Part shown: positions 27,148 through 35,530 of the stretch, piece after piece
How the letters are laid out: each line of letters opens with the position of its first letter
Position numbering within the stretch: the first letter of the stretch is position 1
Source of the DNA: Pseudoteredinibacter isoporae
Lineage (GTDB): Bacteria > Pseudomonadota > Gammaproteobacteria > Pseudomonadales > Cellvibrionaceae
Assembly: GCF_011602085.1 (NCBI RefSeq)
Contig: NZ_JAAONY010000002.1
Location: forward strand, 1,302,001 to 1,366,000
Reading direction: 5' to 3'
DNA: 64,000 nucleotides
Made by a program: the position numbers and the translations under genes
The notes under the pieces: model-generated
Told to the model about the DNA's origin: nothing
Seen by the model: only the letters and a program-made list of their open reading frames with translations
The model's database searches: none

Positions 27148-28632
27148 CTACAAACGAACAATGACGGATTTCGTCTCAGTGTACTGCGCAATTGCTTCTT
27201 CACCATTCTCACGCCCCCAACCGGATTGTTTATAACCACCAAAGGGCACGGCCATATCCGGTAAGCCATGGCAGTTTATCCAGAGCAAACCGGCTTTGAT
27301 TTTTGCAGCGGTTTTGTGGGCGCGTGAAATGTCTTGTGTCCAAATACTCGCCGCCAGACCGTAGTCACTGTCATTGGCCATTGCGACGATATCATCTTCA
27401 TCATCAAAGACCTGAACGGCCAGTACCGGACCGAACACCTCGTCTTTGATCAAATCCATATCGTTATTGAGATCGGTAAAAATTGTTGGCTCGATAAAAT
27501 AGCCTTCCCGGTTCAGGCGCTTACCGCCACAGAGCAGCGAAGCCCCCTGGCTCTGGGCTCGCTCAATATGCGTCATCACGCTTTCTCGGTGACGCTGGGA
27601 AATCAACGGTCCCATCCCCGCATTCGGATCTCGGGCGTCCCCCGGCTCAATGGCTATAGCCAGAGCTTTTAATTTTTCCAGCAGCGTCGAGTAAATGTCT
27701 CTGTGAACATAGAGACGAGATGAGGCCACACAGACCTGACCGGCGTTGGAAAAAATACCATCGATCACACCCGCTGCCGCCGCATCCACATCGGCATCAG
27801 GGAAAACAATCATTGGGGATTTGCCACCGAGTTCCAGGCTCACTTTTTTGAGGTTGCCCTGTGCGGCCGACACGATGCGTTTACCCACAGTGGTTGATCC
27901 GGTAAACGACACCTTATCAACCTGGGGATGCTCGACCAATTGCGCACCGATGTCCGCACCGCCCAGAACAACATTCAATACCCCATCAGGGATGCCCGCT
28001 CGCTTGGCCAATTCGGCCAGCAACAGAACGGTCAGGGGAGTTTCTTCAGCCGGTTTCAGTACACAGCTGCAACCGGCAGCCAAAGCAGGTGCCAACTTCC
28101 AACAAGCCTGCACCAATGGACCGTTCCAGGGAACAATCAGCGCCGCGACCCCGACGGGCTCGCGATGGGTGTACGCCATAAATTCGCCGCTGGGCATGCC
28201 CGCCAGTTTTTTACTCGCGCCATCGAGCTTGGAGCACCAGCCGGCAAAGTAACGAAAACAATCAGCGGCAAATGGAATTTCACCATTGCGAGCAGCCGCT
28301 AAGGATTTGCCAGCATTCAGCATTTCCATTTCGGCCAACAACTCGGCCTGCTCTTCCATAAGATCAGCCAATCGCCATAACGCCCTGCCGCGGTCACTTG
28401 GACTCAGGCCTGTCCAACGTTCCTGATCGAAAGACTCTCGCGCAGCGCTGACCGCCGCTTCCACATCCGCTTGCTGAGCAGCGCAGTATTCAGCGATTGC
28501 CTCAGCCGTACTCGGATTCACAATCGCGTGAACGTCGGAACCACCGATAAAACGCCCGGCAATCCAGGAAGACTGCGGTTGCGTTAAACGCTCTTCTGTT
28601 TGCTCCGACAAAGTGTGTAGCGCTGTAGACAT
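27148..28632 (-). CDS. NAD(P)-dependent aldehyde dehydrogenase
   Basis: A 494-residue ALDH-superfamily enzyme oxidising an aldehyde to the acid. Visible motifs are VPWNGPLVQACWKLAPALAAG (cofactor side), FTGSTTVGKRI, the general-base region LELGGKSPMIVF, the catalytic-cysteine region NAGQVCVASSRLYVH, and the C-terminal PFGGYKQSGWGRENG. It looks like a betaine/phenylacetaldehyde-type enzyme, but specificity cannot be read from sequence. Its ATG follows directly on the stop codon of the aminotransferase. With the ThDP enzyme and aminotransferase just upstream it could complete an amino acid to 2-oxo acid to aldehyde to acid route. Confidence 0.93.
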   Translation of the reverse strand: MSTALHTLSEQTEERLTQPQSSWIAGRFIGGSDVHAIVNPSTAEAIAEYCAAQQADVEAAVSAARESFDQERWTGLSPSDRGRALWRLADLMEEQAELLAEMEMLNAGKSLAAARNGEIPFAADCFRYFAGWCSKLDGASKKLAGMPSGEFMAYTHREPVGVAALIVPWNGPLVQACWKLAPALAAGCSCVLKPAEETPLTVLLLAELAKRAGIPDGVLNVVLGGADIGAQLVEHPQVDKVSFTGSTTVGKRIVSAAQGNLKKVSLELGGKSPMIVFPDADVDAAAAGVIDGIFSNAGQVCVASSRLYVHRDIYSTLLEKLKALAIAIEPGDARDPNAGMGPLISQRHRESVMTHIERAQSQGASLLCGGKRLNREGYFIEPTIFTDLNNDMDLIKDEVFGPVLAVQVFDDEDDIVAMANDSDYGLAASIWTQDISRAHKTAAKIKAGLLWINCHGLPDMAVPFGGYKQSGWGRENGEEAIAQYTETKSVIVRL

Positions 28633-29718
28633 TTATTGCTCCATGTATTCTGTCAGTGCAGCCAGTACAGCATCATTTTCACTGTCGAGGCCAACACTGA
28701 TCCTCAGGTATTGATCATCCCCTCCAGCCGGGCGGGGAATAATGCCTCGAGACATCAAATGTTGCGCTGCTGCTGCACCGCTTTTGCCGTTCCCTTCCGG
28801 GAATTTCAGCAAATAGAAGTTGGTTTGACTGGGAATAACTTCAATGCCCAGGTCACGTACCACTGACTGAATGCGCTCAAGAGATTGTTTATTGTGAGCC
28901 TTTACCTTGGCCACAAACTCTGTATCACGTACTGCGGCTGCAGCCGCTGCAAGCGCCGAAGCATTAGTGTTAAATGGCGTACGAATACGTCCACTGGCAT
29001 CGACAATGGATTCCGGGCAGTAAGCCCAGCCAATTCTCAATGCGGGCAATCCATAAATCTTTGAGAAGGTTCGGGTCATAACGACATTGTCGAACTCATC
29101 GACCAGCGCCGAACCGTCTTCATAACTTTCGCCCCAAACATATTCAGCATAAGCATCATCGATCAACAATAGACAATCCTTGGGCAGGCCCGCATGCAAA
29201 CGTCGCAGTTCAGAAGAATCGATAAAGGTACCGGTCGGGTTGTTCGGGTTGGCGATGGTACAGAAGCGGGTCTTGTCCGTAACGCGAGCCAACAGAGCAT
29301 CCACATCCACTTTATAGTCTTTTTCAGGTGCAATCACTAATTCAGCACCTTGGGCGACACAGTGGATATTGCTCATGATAAAACCATTTTCACTGAGCAG
29401 GGCTTCATCGCCAGGACGAACATACGCACGCACCATTAATTGGATCAGTTCATCCGAGCCGTTGCCACAAACGATACGGTTCGGGTCCAATCCATAAGTG
29501 TCTCCAATGGCTTTACGCAACTCGTACTGGCTGCCATCCGGGTAGCGATTCAAGGTTTGTGCAACTTCTTCATAAGCTTTCAAGGCCGCTGGAGATGGCC
29601 CATGGGAAGACTCATTTGAAGACAACTTGATCGGGTTTTCCACGCCATCAATTTGACTCTGGCCCTGCTTATAAGGCGCCAACTTTGCCACACCAGGTGC
29701 TGGACTTAGCTTACTCAT
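28633..29718 (-). CDS. HisC-like PLP aminotransferase
   Basis: A 361-residue class I/II PLP aminotransferase of the histidinol-phosphate aminotransferase type. Motifs are KLSSNESSHGPSPAA, the PLP-contact GNGSDELIQLM, TIANPNNPTGT with the substrate-side Asn, LLIDDAYAEYV, and the Schiff-base lysine in MTRTFSKIYGLPALRIGW (Lys220). No other histidine-biosynthesis genes are nearby, and the gene is fused tightly into a catabolic operon (18 bp after the ThDP enzyme, stop codon directly before the ALDH start). A substrate other than histidinol phosphate is therefore likely; HisC-like enzymes often act on aromatic amino acids. That is inference. Confidence 0.9.
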   Translation of the reverse strand: MSKLSPAPGVAKLAPYKQGQSQIDGVENPIKLSSNESSHGPSPAALKAYEEVAQTLNRYPDGSQYELRKAIGDTYGLDPNRIVCGNGSDELIQLMVRAYVRPGDEALLSENGFIMSNIHCVAQGAELVIAPEKDYKVDVDALLARVTDKTRFCTIANPNNPTGTFIDSSELRRLHAGLPKDCLLLIDDAYAEYVWGESYEDGSALVDEFDNVVMTRTFSKIYGLPALRIGWAYCPESIVDASGRIRTPFNTNASALAAAAAAVRDTEFVAKVKAHNKQSLERIQSVVRDLGIEVIPSQTNFYLLKFPEGNGKSGAAAAQHLMSRGIIPRPAGGDDQYLRISVGLDSENDAVLAALTEYMEQ

Positions 29719-29736
29719 AATTTACTCTCGGCAACT

Positions 29737-31374
29737 TTAAGAACACACTGACTGACGATTTTGAGGCATCATCAGGAACGGCCACGGAGCCGGGAAGAAT
29801 TCATTAATCTCCACCTCGATAATCGAAGGACCAGCGGTATCAAAGGCCTTGCGAATCGCTTCGCGCATGGTTTCGGGGCAAGACGCCTTAAACCCGTTGG
29901 CACCGAAGCTCTCGGCCATTTTGACGAAATCCGGATTGTGTAAATCCGAACAGATTACTCGACCATCAAACCACTCTTTCTGCTGACGCTGTACATTGGT
30001 AAAGCGACGGTCGTTGAAAATAACGGTCACCAGAGGCAACTGATACTGAACGGCTGTGGACAATTCCTGCATGGTAAACATAAAGCCACCGTCGCCACTG
30101 ACCTGAATAACTTTCTTGTCCATATTACCGGCCATCACACCGAGCGCCGTGGCATAACCGTAACCCAACGTACCTTGGTAACCCGCACTGATGTGCTGAC
30201 GAGGCTCATAAACCGGGAAACCGTACCAGGATACAAAACCGACCTGAGTTACCTCATCGACAAAAATACCGTCTCGTGGCAGCTCTTCGCGAATGACATC
30301 GAGATATTGCATTTGCGGGCCCACTTTTTCACGAACGTCAGCGTCAACGGCTTGTTTCAATTCGCTCAGCTCGGCTTCGCGGCTCTCGGCCTGGTATGAA
30401 CCGTTCGCGGCCAACAGGGCATCCAACACATCGCCCGCATCAGCAACAATGCCCAACTCGGGCTCGCAGATTCGGCTGAGCTGAGTCGGGTCGACGTCAA
30501 CACGAATCACTTTCAAGTCATCGTCTTTGCCCCACATGGTCAGCGGCCAGTTGAGTCGTGTACCAATAGCCAGAACCACATCGCAATCACCCCACAGACG
30601 GTGGCCCATTGGGAAGTTTGCACTCAGGTAGTTGTCGCTTGGCATAATGCCCTTGCCACTGCGACAGGCCATCACTGGAATCTGTAGCGCTTCGGCGAAT
30701 TGGCGAACTTGCTGATACGCATCCAGAGCGCCCGAACCTACAACAATCATTGGCTTTTTCGCCTTTTGCAGCATTCCCAACGCTTCATTGATTTGATCGG
30801 CATCGACAGGCAACTTCGGATGATTGTTATTACCTTCCAGCAACGTCACTTCGGCTTCCAATGCCATAATGTCCATTGGCATTTCGATTTCAACCGGACG
30901 CGGATAACCTGTTGCCATCTGCTTAAAGGCTTCAGCCACTTTGACTGGAGCTTCTGCTGGATGATCGATGGAAGAAGACCATTTGGTGATATGGCTGATC
31001 ATACCCAGCTGATCATTAATTTCGTGCAGATCGCCGTAGCCTTTACCAATGGCTGTCGATGGAATCTGGCCGGAAATGCACAATACAGGCGCGTAGTTTG
31101 ACCAGGCCGTGCACAAGGCACCAGCCGCATTCAACAAACCAGGACCCGGCACAACTGCACAGGTACCCACCTTGCCAGTAGACTTCGCGTAACCATAGGC
31201 CATATACGCTGTCGCCTGTTCATGGCGGGTGTGAATCAGGCGAATGCCCTCGCCTTCCTTGTACATGGCATCGAACAGGAAATCCAACTGACCACCCGGC
31301 AATGCAAATACCGTATCCACACCATTTTTACGCAGCGATTTAATGATCGCTTCTCCGCCCGTCATTTTACTCAT
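29737..31374 (-). CDS. ThDP-dependent enzyme, acetolactate-synthase-like decarboxylase or carboligase
   Basis: A 545-residue ThDP enzyme with the three-domain layout of the IlvB/benzoylformate-decarboxylase superfamily. The N-terminal ThDP domain has VFALPGGQLDFLFDA and the catalytic Glu in IHTRHEQATAYMAYGYAKSTG. The middle domain has PMIVVGSGALDA. The C-terminal ThDP motif is SGDGGFMFTMQELSTA ending VIFND. No IlvN-type small subunit is adjacent and no other branched-chain synthesis gene is nearby, so it is probably not a biosynthetic acetolactate synthase. With an aminotransferase and an aldehyde dehydrogenase immediately downstream, decarboxylation of a 2-oxo acid to an aldehyde is the simplest role. 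Carboligation or C-C cleavage is also possible. Confidence 0.9.
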   Translation of the reverse strand: MSKMTGGEAIIKSLRKNGVDTVFALPGGQLDFLFDAMYKEGEGIRLIHTRHEQATAYMAYGYAKSTGKVGTCAVVPGPGLLNAAGALCTAWSNYAPVLCISGQIPSTAIGKGYGDLHEINDQLGMISHITKWSSSIDHPAEAPVKVAEAFKQMATGYPRPVEIEMPMDIMALEAEVTLLEGNNNHPKLPVDADQINEALGMLQKAKKPMIVVGSGALDAYQQVRQFAEALQIPVMACRSGKGIMPSDNYLSANFPMGHRLWGDCDVVLAIGTRLNWPLTMWGKDDDLKVIRVDVDPTQLSRICEPELGIVADAGDVLDALLAANGSYQAESREAELSELKQAVDADVREKVGPQMQYLDVIREELPRDGIFVDEVTQVGFVSWYGFPVYEPRQHISAGYQGTLGYGYATALGVMAGNMDKKVIQVSGDGGFMFTMQELSTAVQYQLPLVTVIFNDRRFTNVQRQQKEWFDGRVICSDLHNPDFVKMAESFGANGFKASCPETMREAIRKAFDTAGPSIIEVEINEFFPAPWPFLMMPQNRQSVCS

Positions 31375-31405
31375 GATAAAACCTCTTGAAATCTTTGCAC
31401 TATTG

Positions 31406-31675
31406 CTATTTTGGCTGCTGTTTTTGTCCGGCTTTCAATTTTTGATTCTTGCGTCGGCGATAACGAATCAAAAAAACCGGAAAGGCCAGAATGTATAACC
31501 ACACCATGGGAACCTTGAGCGCTTTACCCAAGGCGGAAACCACATCATCAGGGCTGACATAGACCTTGCTCTGCATACTCTGATCGGGATGACTGTGAAT
31601 AATCAGATGGTCTTTTTTGTACTCAAAATGACCAAACTCAAAATCAATATCCGCCAGTTTGCTTTTAACTTTCAT
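31406..31675 (-). CDS. Unknown 89-aa single-span membrane protein
   Basis: I do not recognise this protein. Residues 1-50 are soluble, with a His-rich stretch (KDHLIIHSHPDQSM). Residues about 54-72 form one hydrophobic span (VPMVWLYILAFPVFLIR), followed by a very basic tail (YRRRKNQKLKAGQKQQ). By the positive-inside rule the tail should be cytoplasmic and the N-terminal part periplasmic, or it is a tail-anchored protein. It sits 9 bp after the nitrilase and 31 bp before the ThDP enzyme, so it belongs to the operon. A membrane anchor or assembly factor for one of the neighbouring enzymes is possible but unproven. Confidence 0.72.
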   Translation of the reverse strand: MKVKSKLADIDFEFGHFEYKKDHLIIHSHPDQSMQSKVYVSPDDVVSALGKALKVPMVWLYILAFPVFLIRYRRRKNQKLKAGQKQQPK

Positions 31676-31684
31676 ATCCGCACC

Positions 31685-32839
31685 CTAGGACTTTTTCAAA
31701 CGCCCTGTCTGCTGGGCATAATCAATTCGTTTTTGCAGCTGTTCACTCACATCTTTGGGGCCCATTCCCGCCGGCGGAGTAAATTGACCACGCTCATACA
31801 AATCGTCGAATACTTCCTTACAGATGGTAATTTTTTCCACCAATGCCTTTGGTGGTTTGCCGGAAGGGAAACGATTCGGCGGATAAATTGGATTGGTGTA
31901 CATTTCACGGAAGCCTTCCGTACGCACATCAATCCAGCAATTGTGGTTGGTCTTGGTGCGATATTGACGAAGCGCTTCGATATCTACTGTTACCGCCAGC
32001 ACCTGCTCATTCGGGTACGGCGCTTCGCGCAGCATCATGCCGGTGTAATCAATGGCAAAAGAATGTCCTGGGCAAAACGCCTTCGGATAGAAGTCATAGT
32101 TTACGCTGCCCCAGTTGGCGCCCAACACATAACACATATTGTCGTGGGCACGGGTTCGGCGAGTGAATCGCCAGAAATCCCATGGTTCGGAAACGCCTTC
32201 AAACTCCTGAATTGCACCCGGGTGGCAAATCACTTCAGCACCGTTGTAACCCAAAGCACGCGACACTTCAGGAGTACAACCATCATGACAGGTCATTGTG
32301 CCGAGCTTACCAATTTCGGTATCGATCACCGGGAACAAGTCCTTGATGCCGCCGCCGAAATGTTCGCAATATTCATCAAAGATATCGTGGGGACTGGTCC
32401 CCAAACCCAGTGAGGCATTGATGTGCCATTTGTGATACTTCAACACGACGTCACCGCTTGGCCCAACAATAAAGTTGGTGTTAAACCAGCGATCGGGAAA
32501 TTCCGGCACAGATTCCACTACACCACCACCGCAGATGTACAAACCATACTCTTTGGCAATTTCACCCAACTGATCAATTTCCGGACCGGGAATGGTCACG
32601 GCTTTTTTCAGTTGATCTTCAATTTTGCTTTCGCCTTTACCGGGCGTACCCACACCCTGAAGAAAATACTCTGGCAACACCACCAGCTTTACAGGCACTT
32701 CCCAGTGATAACCCACACCGAAGTGGATCATGTTTTTCACACGTTCCAAATTCAGCTGAATACCTTCTCTGTCATCTACCACATTCACTTCAGGTTGAAT
32801 GATTAATGCGGTATACGGATCAATTCTTTTCTGAGCCAC
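31685..32839 (-). CDS. Nitrilase-superfamily amidohydrolase, amidase/formamidase-like
   Basis: A 384-residue member of the nitrilase/carbon-nitrogen hydrolase superfamily, which splits amides, N-carbamoyl compounds or nitriles. The Glu-Lys-Cys triad is visible: E57 in VVLPEYFLQG, K137 in LKYHKWHI and C184 in LGTMTCHDGCTPEVSRALG. The segment around C184 and GAEVICHPGA resembles the aliphatic amidase/formamidase branch (C-x-D-G-x-x-P-E) more than true nitrilases. The length is above the superfamily average because of a C-terminal extension of about 80 residues, as in aliphatic amidases. No signal peptide. It follows the FAD oxidoreductase by 14 bp. The context suggests release of ammonia or an amine from the operon's substrate. 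Confidence 0.9.
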   Translation of the reverse strand: MAQKRIDPYTALIIQPEVNVVDDREGIQLNLERVKNMIHFGVGYHWEVPVKLVVLPEYFLQGVGTPGKGESKIEDQLKKAVTIPGPEIDQLGEIAKEYGLYICGGGVVESVPEFPDRWFNTNFIVGPSGDVVLKYHKWHINASLGLGTSPHDIFDEYCEHFGGGIKDLFPVIDTEIGKLGTMTCHDGCTPEVSRALGYNGAEVICHPGAIQEFEGVSEPWDFWRFTRRTRAHDNMCYVLGANWGSVNYDFYPKAFCPGHSFAIDYTGMMLREAPYPNEQVLAVTVDIEALRQYRTKTNHNCWIDVRTEGFREMYTNPIYPPNRFPSGKPPKALVEKITICKEVFDDLYERGQFTPPAGMGPKDVSEQLQKRIDYAQQTGRLKKS

Positions 32840-32853
32840 GTCTCTACCCTTTC

Positions 32854-34437
32854 TTAAAAATCAAAGTCATCGTCTTCTTGCTTCAAACCAAGATCCGTAA
32901 GAATCTCGTTTGCCGCAATGGTGCCCATTCCACAAATACCACCACCGGGGTGGCAAGAAGGTCCGGTCATATAAAATTTCTTCACAGGCCCGCGATAGTT
33001 GGCGTAGTTCGGGAATGGACGGAACGCCCCCATTTGCGCCAGGGTTCGTTCACCACCCGTGGTCACACCGCGATGGAAGCACAAATTTGCGCGCGCCAGG
33101 CTGGGGCCAGTTTCCACATATTCCGCCATGATGTTGTCATCCGACATATTGGTGGTGTAATTACGCAGCTGATTCAATAAGGTGTCACGACAGTATTTTG
33201 CGCCCAGATTTTCCCAGTTCTCACCGCTGGCCAGATCCACAGGAACAAAGGTATCCATGATCAAAGTGTGCTTGCCATCTGGTGCACGAGTAGGATCCAT
33301 CTGAGTCCAGGCCGCCGTCCACAGGAATGGATCGGAAGGCATTTTTCCAGACGCTATTTCCTGATACTGCTTGTCGATATCAGCAACCGTACCGAACATA
33401 CGTTGGAAGGCCGTCGCATTCATATCTGCACCGCCATGGAACTCCGGTGCCTCATGCATCGCGTAATGCACACGCGCAATCGTGATATCGCCAAAGCTGA
33501 AGTTCTTCACCATATTGGTAAAGCCAGCGGGAAGCTGATCTTCTTCAAAACCTTTCAGGTAGGTCTGGAATGGATCCAGAGAACTGACGACACCGCTGCG
33601 AGCAAACACTTCACGGCCATCTTCCAAACGCACACCGCGACACTCATCACCTTCGATAATAAATTTATCCAGGCTGGCGCCGGTTAATACCGTACTGCCA
33701 TTAGCTTCAATGTAACGGCGCATGGATTCCGACAACATGCCACTGCCACCTTCGGGAATCGACTGACCGTAGTAGTGAATACTCGGGATCATCACGTAAA
33801 AACCGGCAGCCGTACCCAACTGGTCTGGTAAAGTCTGTGGCGCCATCGCCCAACCCAGAATAAAGGCACGAACATGATCGTTTTCAAAATTTTCCAGCGT
33901 GAACTGACGCGAACTCAACTGATAGTCCCGCAGGCGCTTTAGACCTTCCGGGTTATTTTCCAGGCCCTGATACATATAACTCGGCGGTGCCGGTGGCGAG
34001 AACATGCCCTTAACCACACCTTCCTGAATCTCACCAAACTCTTCATAGATTTCGCGATAACGCTGAGCATCTTTTTTGGAATAGGCCGCGATGGTGTCAC
34101 AGGTTTTATCGACATCTTTGTAAACAACAATGCCATCGCCTTCGTATTTGTTGGGGTGGCCGGTAATCTGATCATCAGACCAGATATATTTGAGACCGTG
34201 TTTTTCCAGCTCAGGTTTGAGTTCTTGGAAATCCGGATTCAAATGAATCCACACATGGGAAGAACCAAAGGGATCATGCTTAAAACCCGGCAGAGTCAGT
34301 TCGCGCGTCAAAGCGCCACCGCCAACCCACTCATTGCGCTCCAGCACCATAACCTTCAAGCCGCTTTTCACCAGCTTGGCGGCACAAATCAGTCCGTTAT
34401 GCCCACCTCCCACAATGATTACATCGCAATCCGCCAT
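32854..34437 (-). CDS. FAD-dependent oxidoreductase, phytoene-desaturase/PYROXD2-like
   Basis: A flavoprotein of about 527 residues from the ATG at 34437 (MADCDVIIVGGGHNGLICAAK), which has GGGAGG 8 nt upstream; the frame extends 10 residues further without support. The N-terminal dinucleotide fold is VIIVGGGHNG, followed by VLERNEWVGGGALTRE, and the C-terminal FAD motif is FYMTGPSCHPGGGICGMG. This pattern puts it in the amine-oxidase/CrtI superfamily, close to the PYROXD2 branch. It ends in an acidic tail (KQEDDDFDF). It is the first gene of the ten-gene operon, directly downstream of three TAATCCCAT elements. Desaturation, C-N oxidation or isomerisation are all possible for this superfamily. 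Confidence 0.9.
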   Translation of the reverse strand: MADCDVIIVGGGHNGLICAAKLVKSGLKVMVLERNEWVGGGALTRELTLPGFKHDPFGSSHVWIHLNPDFQELKPELEKHGLKYIWSDDQITGHPNKYEGDGIVVYKDVDKTCDTIAAYSKKDAQRYREIYEEFGEIQEGVVKGMFSPPAPPSYMYQGLENNPEGLKRLRDYQLSSRQFTLENFENDHVRAFILGWAMAPQTLPDQLGTAAGFYVMIPSIHYYGQSIPEGGSGMLSESMRRYIEANGSTVLTGASLDKFIIEGDECRGVRLEDGREVFARSGVVSSLDPFQTYLKGFEEDQLPAGFTNMVKNFSFGDITIARVHYAMHEAPEFHGGADMNATAFQRMFGTVADIDKQYQEIASGKMPSDPFLWTAAWTQMDPTRAPDGKHTLIMDTFVPVDLASGENWENLGAKYCRDTLLNQLRNYTTNMSDDNIMAEYVETGPSLARANLCFHRGVTTGGERTLAQMGAFRPFPNYANYRGPVKKFYMTGPSCHPGGGICGMGTIAANEILTDLGLKQEDDDFDF

Positions 34438-34524
34438 AAAACCTCCCAAGCACGGCACACAGGCCATTCAATTCAAAAACAGGCGGCCCAAGCCCAGGCC
34501 GACTCAATAAGAGCAATTTAATAA

Positions 34525-34677
34525 TAATCCCATTAATTGTCAATAATCCCATGATTGAGAAATTGCCAATTTCGACAAAACAGCATTAAACACTGGAAAT
34601 GACGCCAAAATATCAGCAAAACAAGCAAGTCGCTTAGCAGAGATACAGAAAACCAGAGATATATAATCCCATCTTAT
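34525..34677. promoter_or_regulatory. Three TAATCCCAT operators between the FAD oxidoreductase and the FCD regulator
   Basis: TAATCCCATTAATT (34525-34538), TAATCCCATGATT (34544-34556) and TAATCCCATCTTAT (from 34664) lie in the AT-rich 342-bp divergent gap; no gene is visible in this gap. The first two start 19 bp apart, next to the oxidoreductase side; the third is nearer the regulator. The same element recurs before the TonB receptor (38815) and, as a 32-bp palindrome, before KDPG aldolase (39611). This marks it as the binding site of the adjacent GntR/FCD regulator. Confidence 0.75.
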
Positions 34678-34779
34678 AAGAATTAAATAGATCCAATAAA
34701 TTAATTTAGATAGAATAAACGGCGGCCATCAGGCATGTGGCGTCGCACCTGCCGGAACAGAATCATCCAGGGATCCGTA

Positions 34780-35511
34780 ATGAGCAAAGCAGAAACACCT
34801 CGCAAAAACAGCCGCGGTCAGGTTAATGCCGCGGTCGACACACTGGGACGGCGCATAGCCAATGGCACCTACCCCCAAGGCAGCACCCTGGCTATCGAAC
34901 AGGAGCTGGCAGCCAATCTCGGCGTTGGTCGCAATGCATTGCGAGAGGCGGTAAAGGTACTTTCCGGTAAAGGGCTGATCTCTACGGCTCCCCGCAGCGG
35001 CACCAAGGTTCGCCCCCGTGATGAATGGAACATGCTCGACCCGGACGTGCTGGCCTGGCATGCCGATCCGGAAACCGCGACCCGCGAATTCATGCTCGAC
35101 TTGATCGAACTGCGCCGAATTATCGAACCGAAAGCAGCCGAACTCGCCGCCAAACGCGCGACCAAAGAAGACATTGCTACCATTCTTGCCGCTTACGAAG
35201 AAATGGCTGCAGCCGGCTCGGACCAGCAGAAAAAAATGGAAACCGACATCGCGTTCCATACCGCTATTCTGAAAGCATCCCACAACACCGTGCTCTCACA
35301 TTTTAAACACGCCATTTCTACCTACCTGAGAGCGCACATTCCCCAGGGCAAAATCCAGGATGAGAAAACCACCAAGGAAGATTTGGAGCGACACCATCAA
35401 ATCGCCTGGTCCATCGCATCTGGCAAAGCAAAAACCGCGCACAGCCTGACAGTGGAAATGCTCAACCAGAACCGCAGCCACTTTGAAGACGAACCGGCCA
35501 CAGAGGCCTGA
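34780..35511 (+). CDS. GntR-family regulator, FCD (FadR-type) subfamily
   Basis: A 243-residue regulator from the ATG at 34780 (MSKAETPRKNSRGQVNAAVD). The N-terminal winged HTH is GRRIANGTYPQGSTLAIEQELAANLGVGRNALREAVKVLSGKGLI with the wing TAPRSGTKVRPRDEWNMLDPD. The C-terminal FCD domain (about 90-230) has LIELRRIIEPKAAELAAKRA, TDIAFHTAILKASHNTVLSHF and ERHHQIAWSIASGKA, the Asp/His metal-site residues that help bind carboxylate ligands. Such regulators often respond to sugar acids. It is divergent from the catabolic operon, and TAATCCCAT elements occur upstream of that operon, the TonB receptor and eda. It most likely represses all of them until the substrate or an intermediate such as mannonate or KDG(P) appears. 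Confidence 0.93.
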   Translation: MSKAETPRKNSRGQVNAAVDTLGRRIANGTYPQGSTLAIEQELAANLGVGRNALREAVKVLSGKGLISTAPRSGTKVRPRDEWNMLDPDVLAWHADPETATREFMLDLIELRRIIEPKAAELAAKRATKEDIATILAAYEEMAAAGSDQQKKMETDIAFHTAILKASHNTVLSHFKHAISTYLRAHIPQGKIQDEKTTKEDLERHHQIAWSIASGKAKTAHSLTVEMLNQNRSHFEDEPATEA

Positions 35512-35530
35512 GCTTTTGAGCCCAACGTCA

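Noticed and set aside
28633-29718. Assigning this aminotransferase as histidine-biosynthetic hisC
   Set aside because: No his gene is near and the gene is locked in a catabolic operon, so only the family name is given.
29737-31374. Assigning the ThDP enzyme as biosynthetic ilvB
   Set aside because: There is no ilvN or other branched-chain gene beside it, and the neighbours are catabolic.
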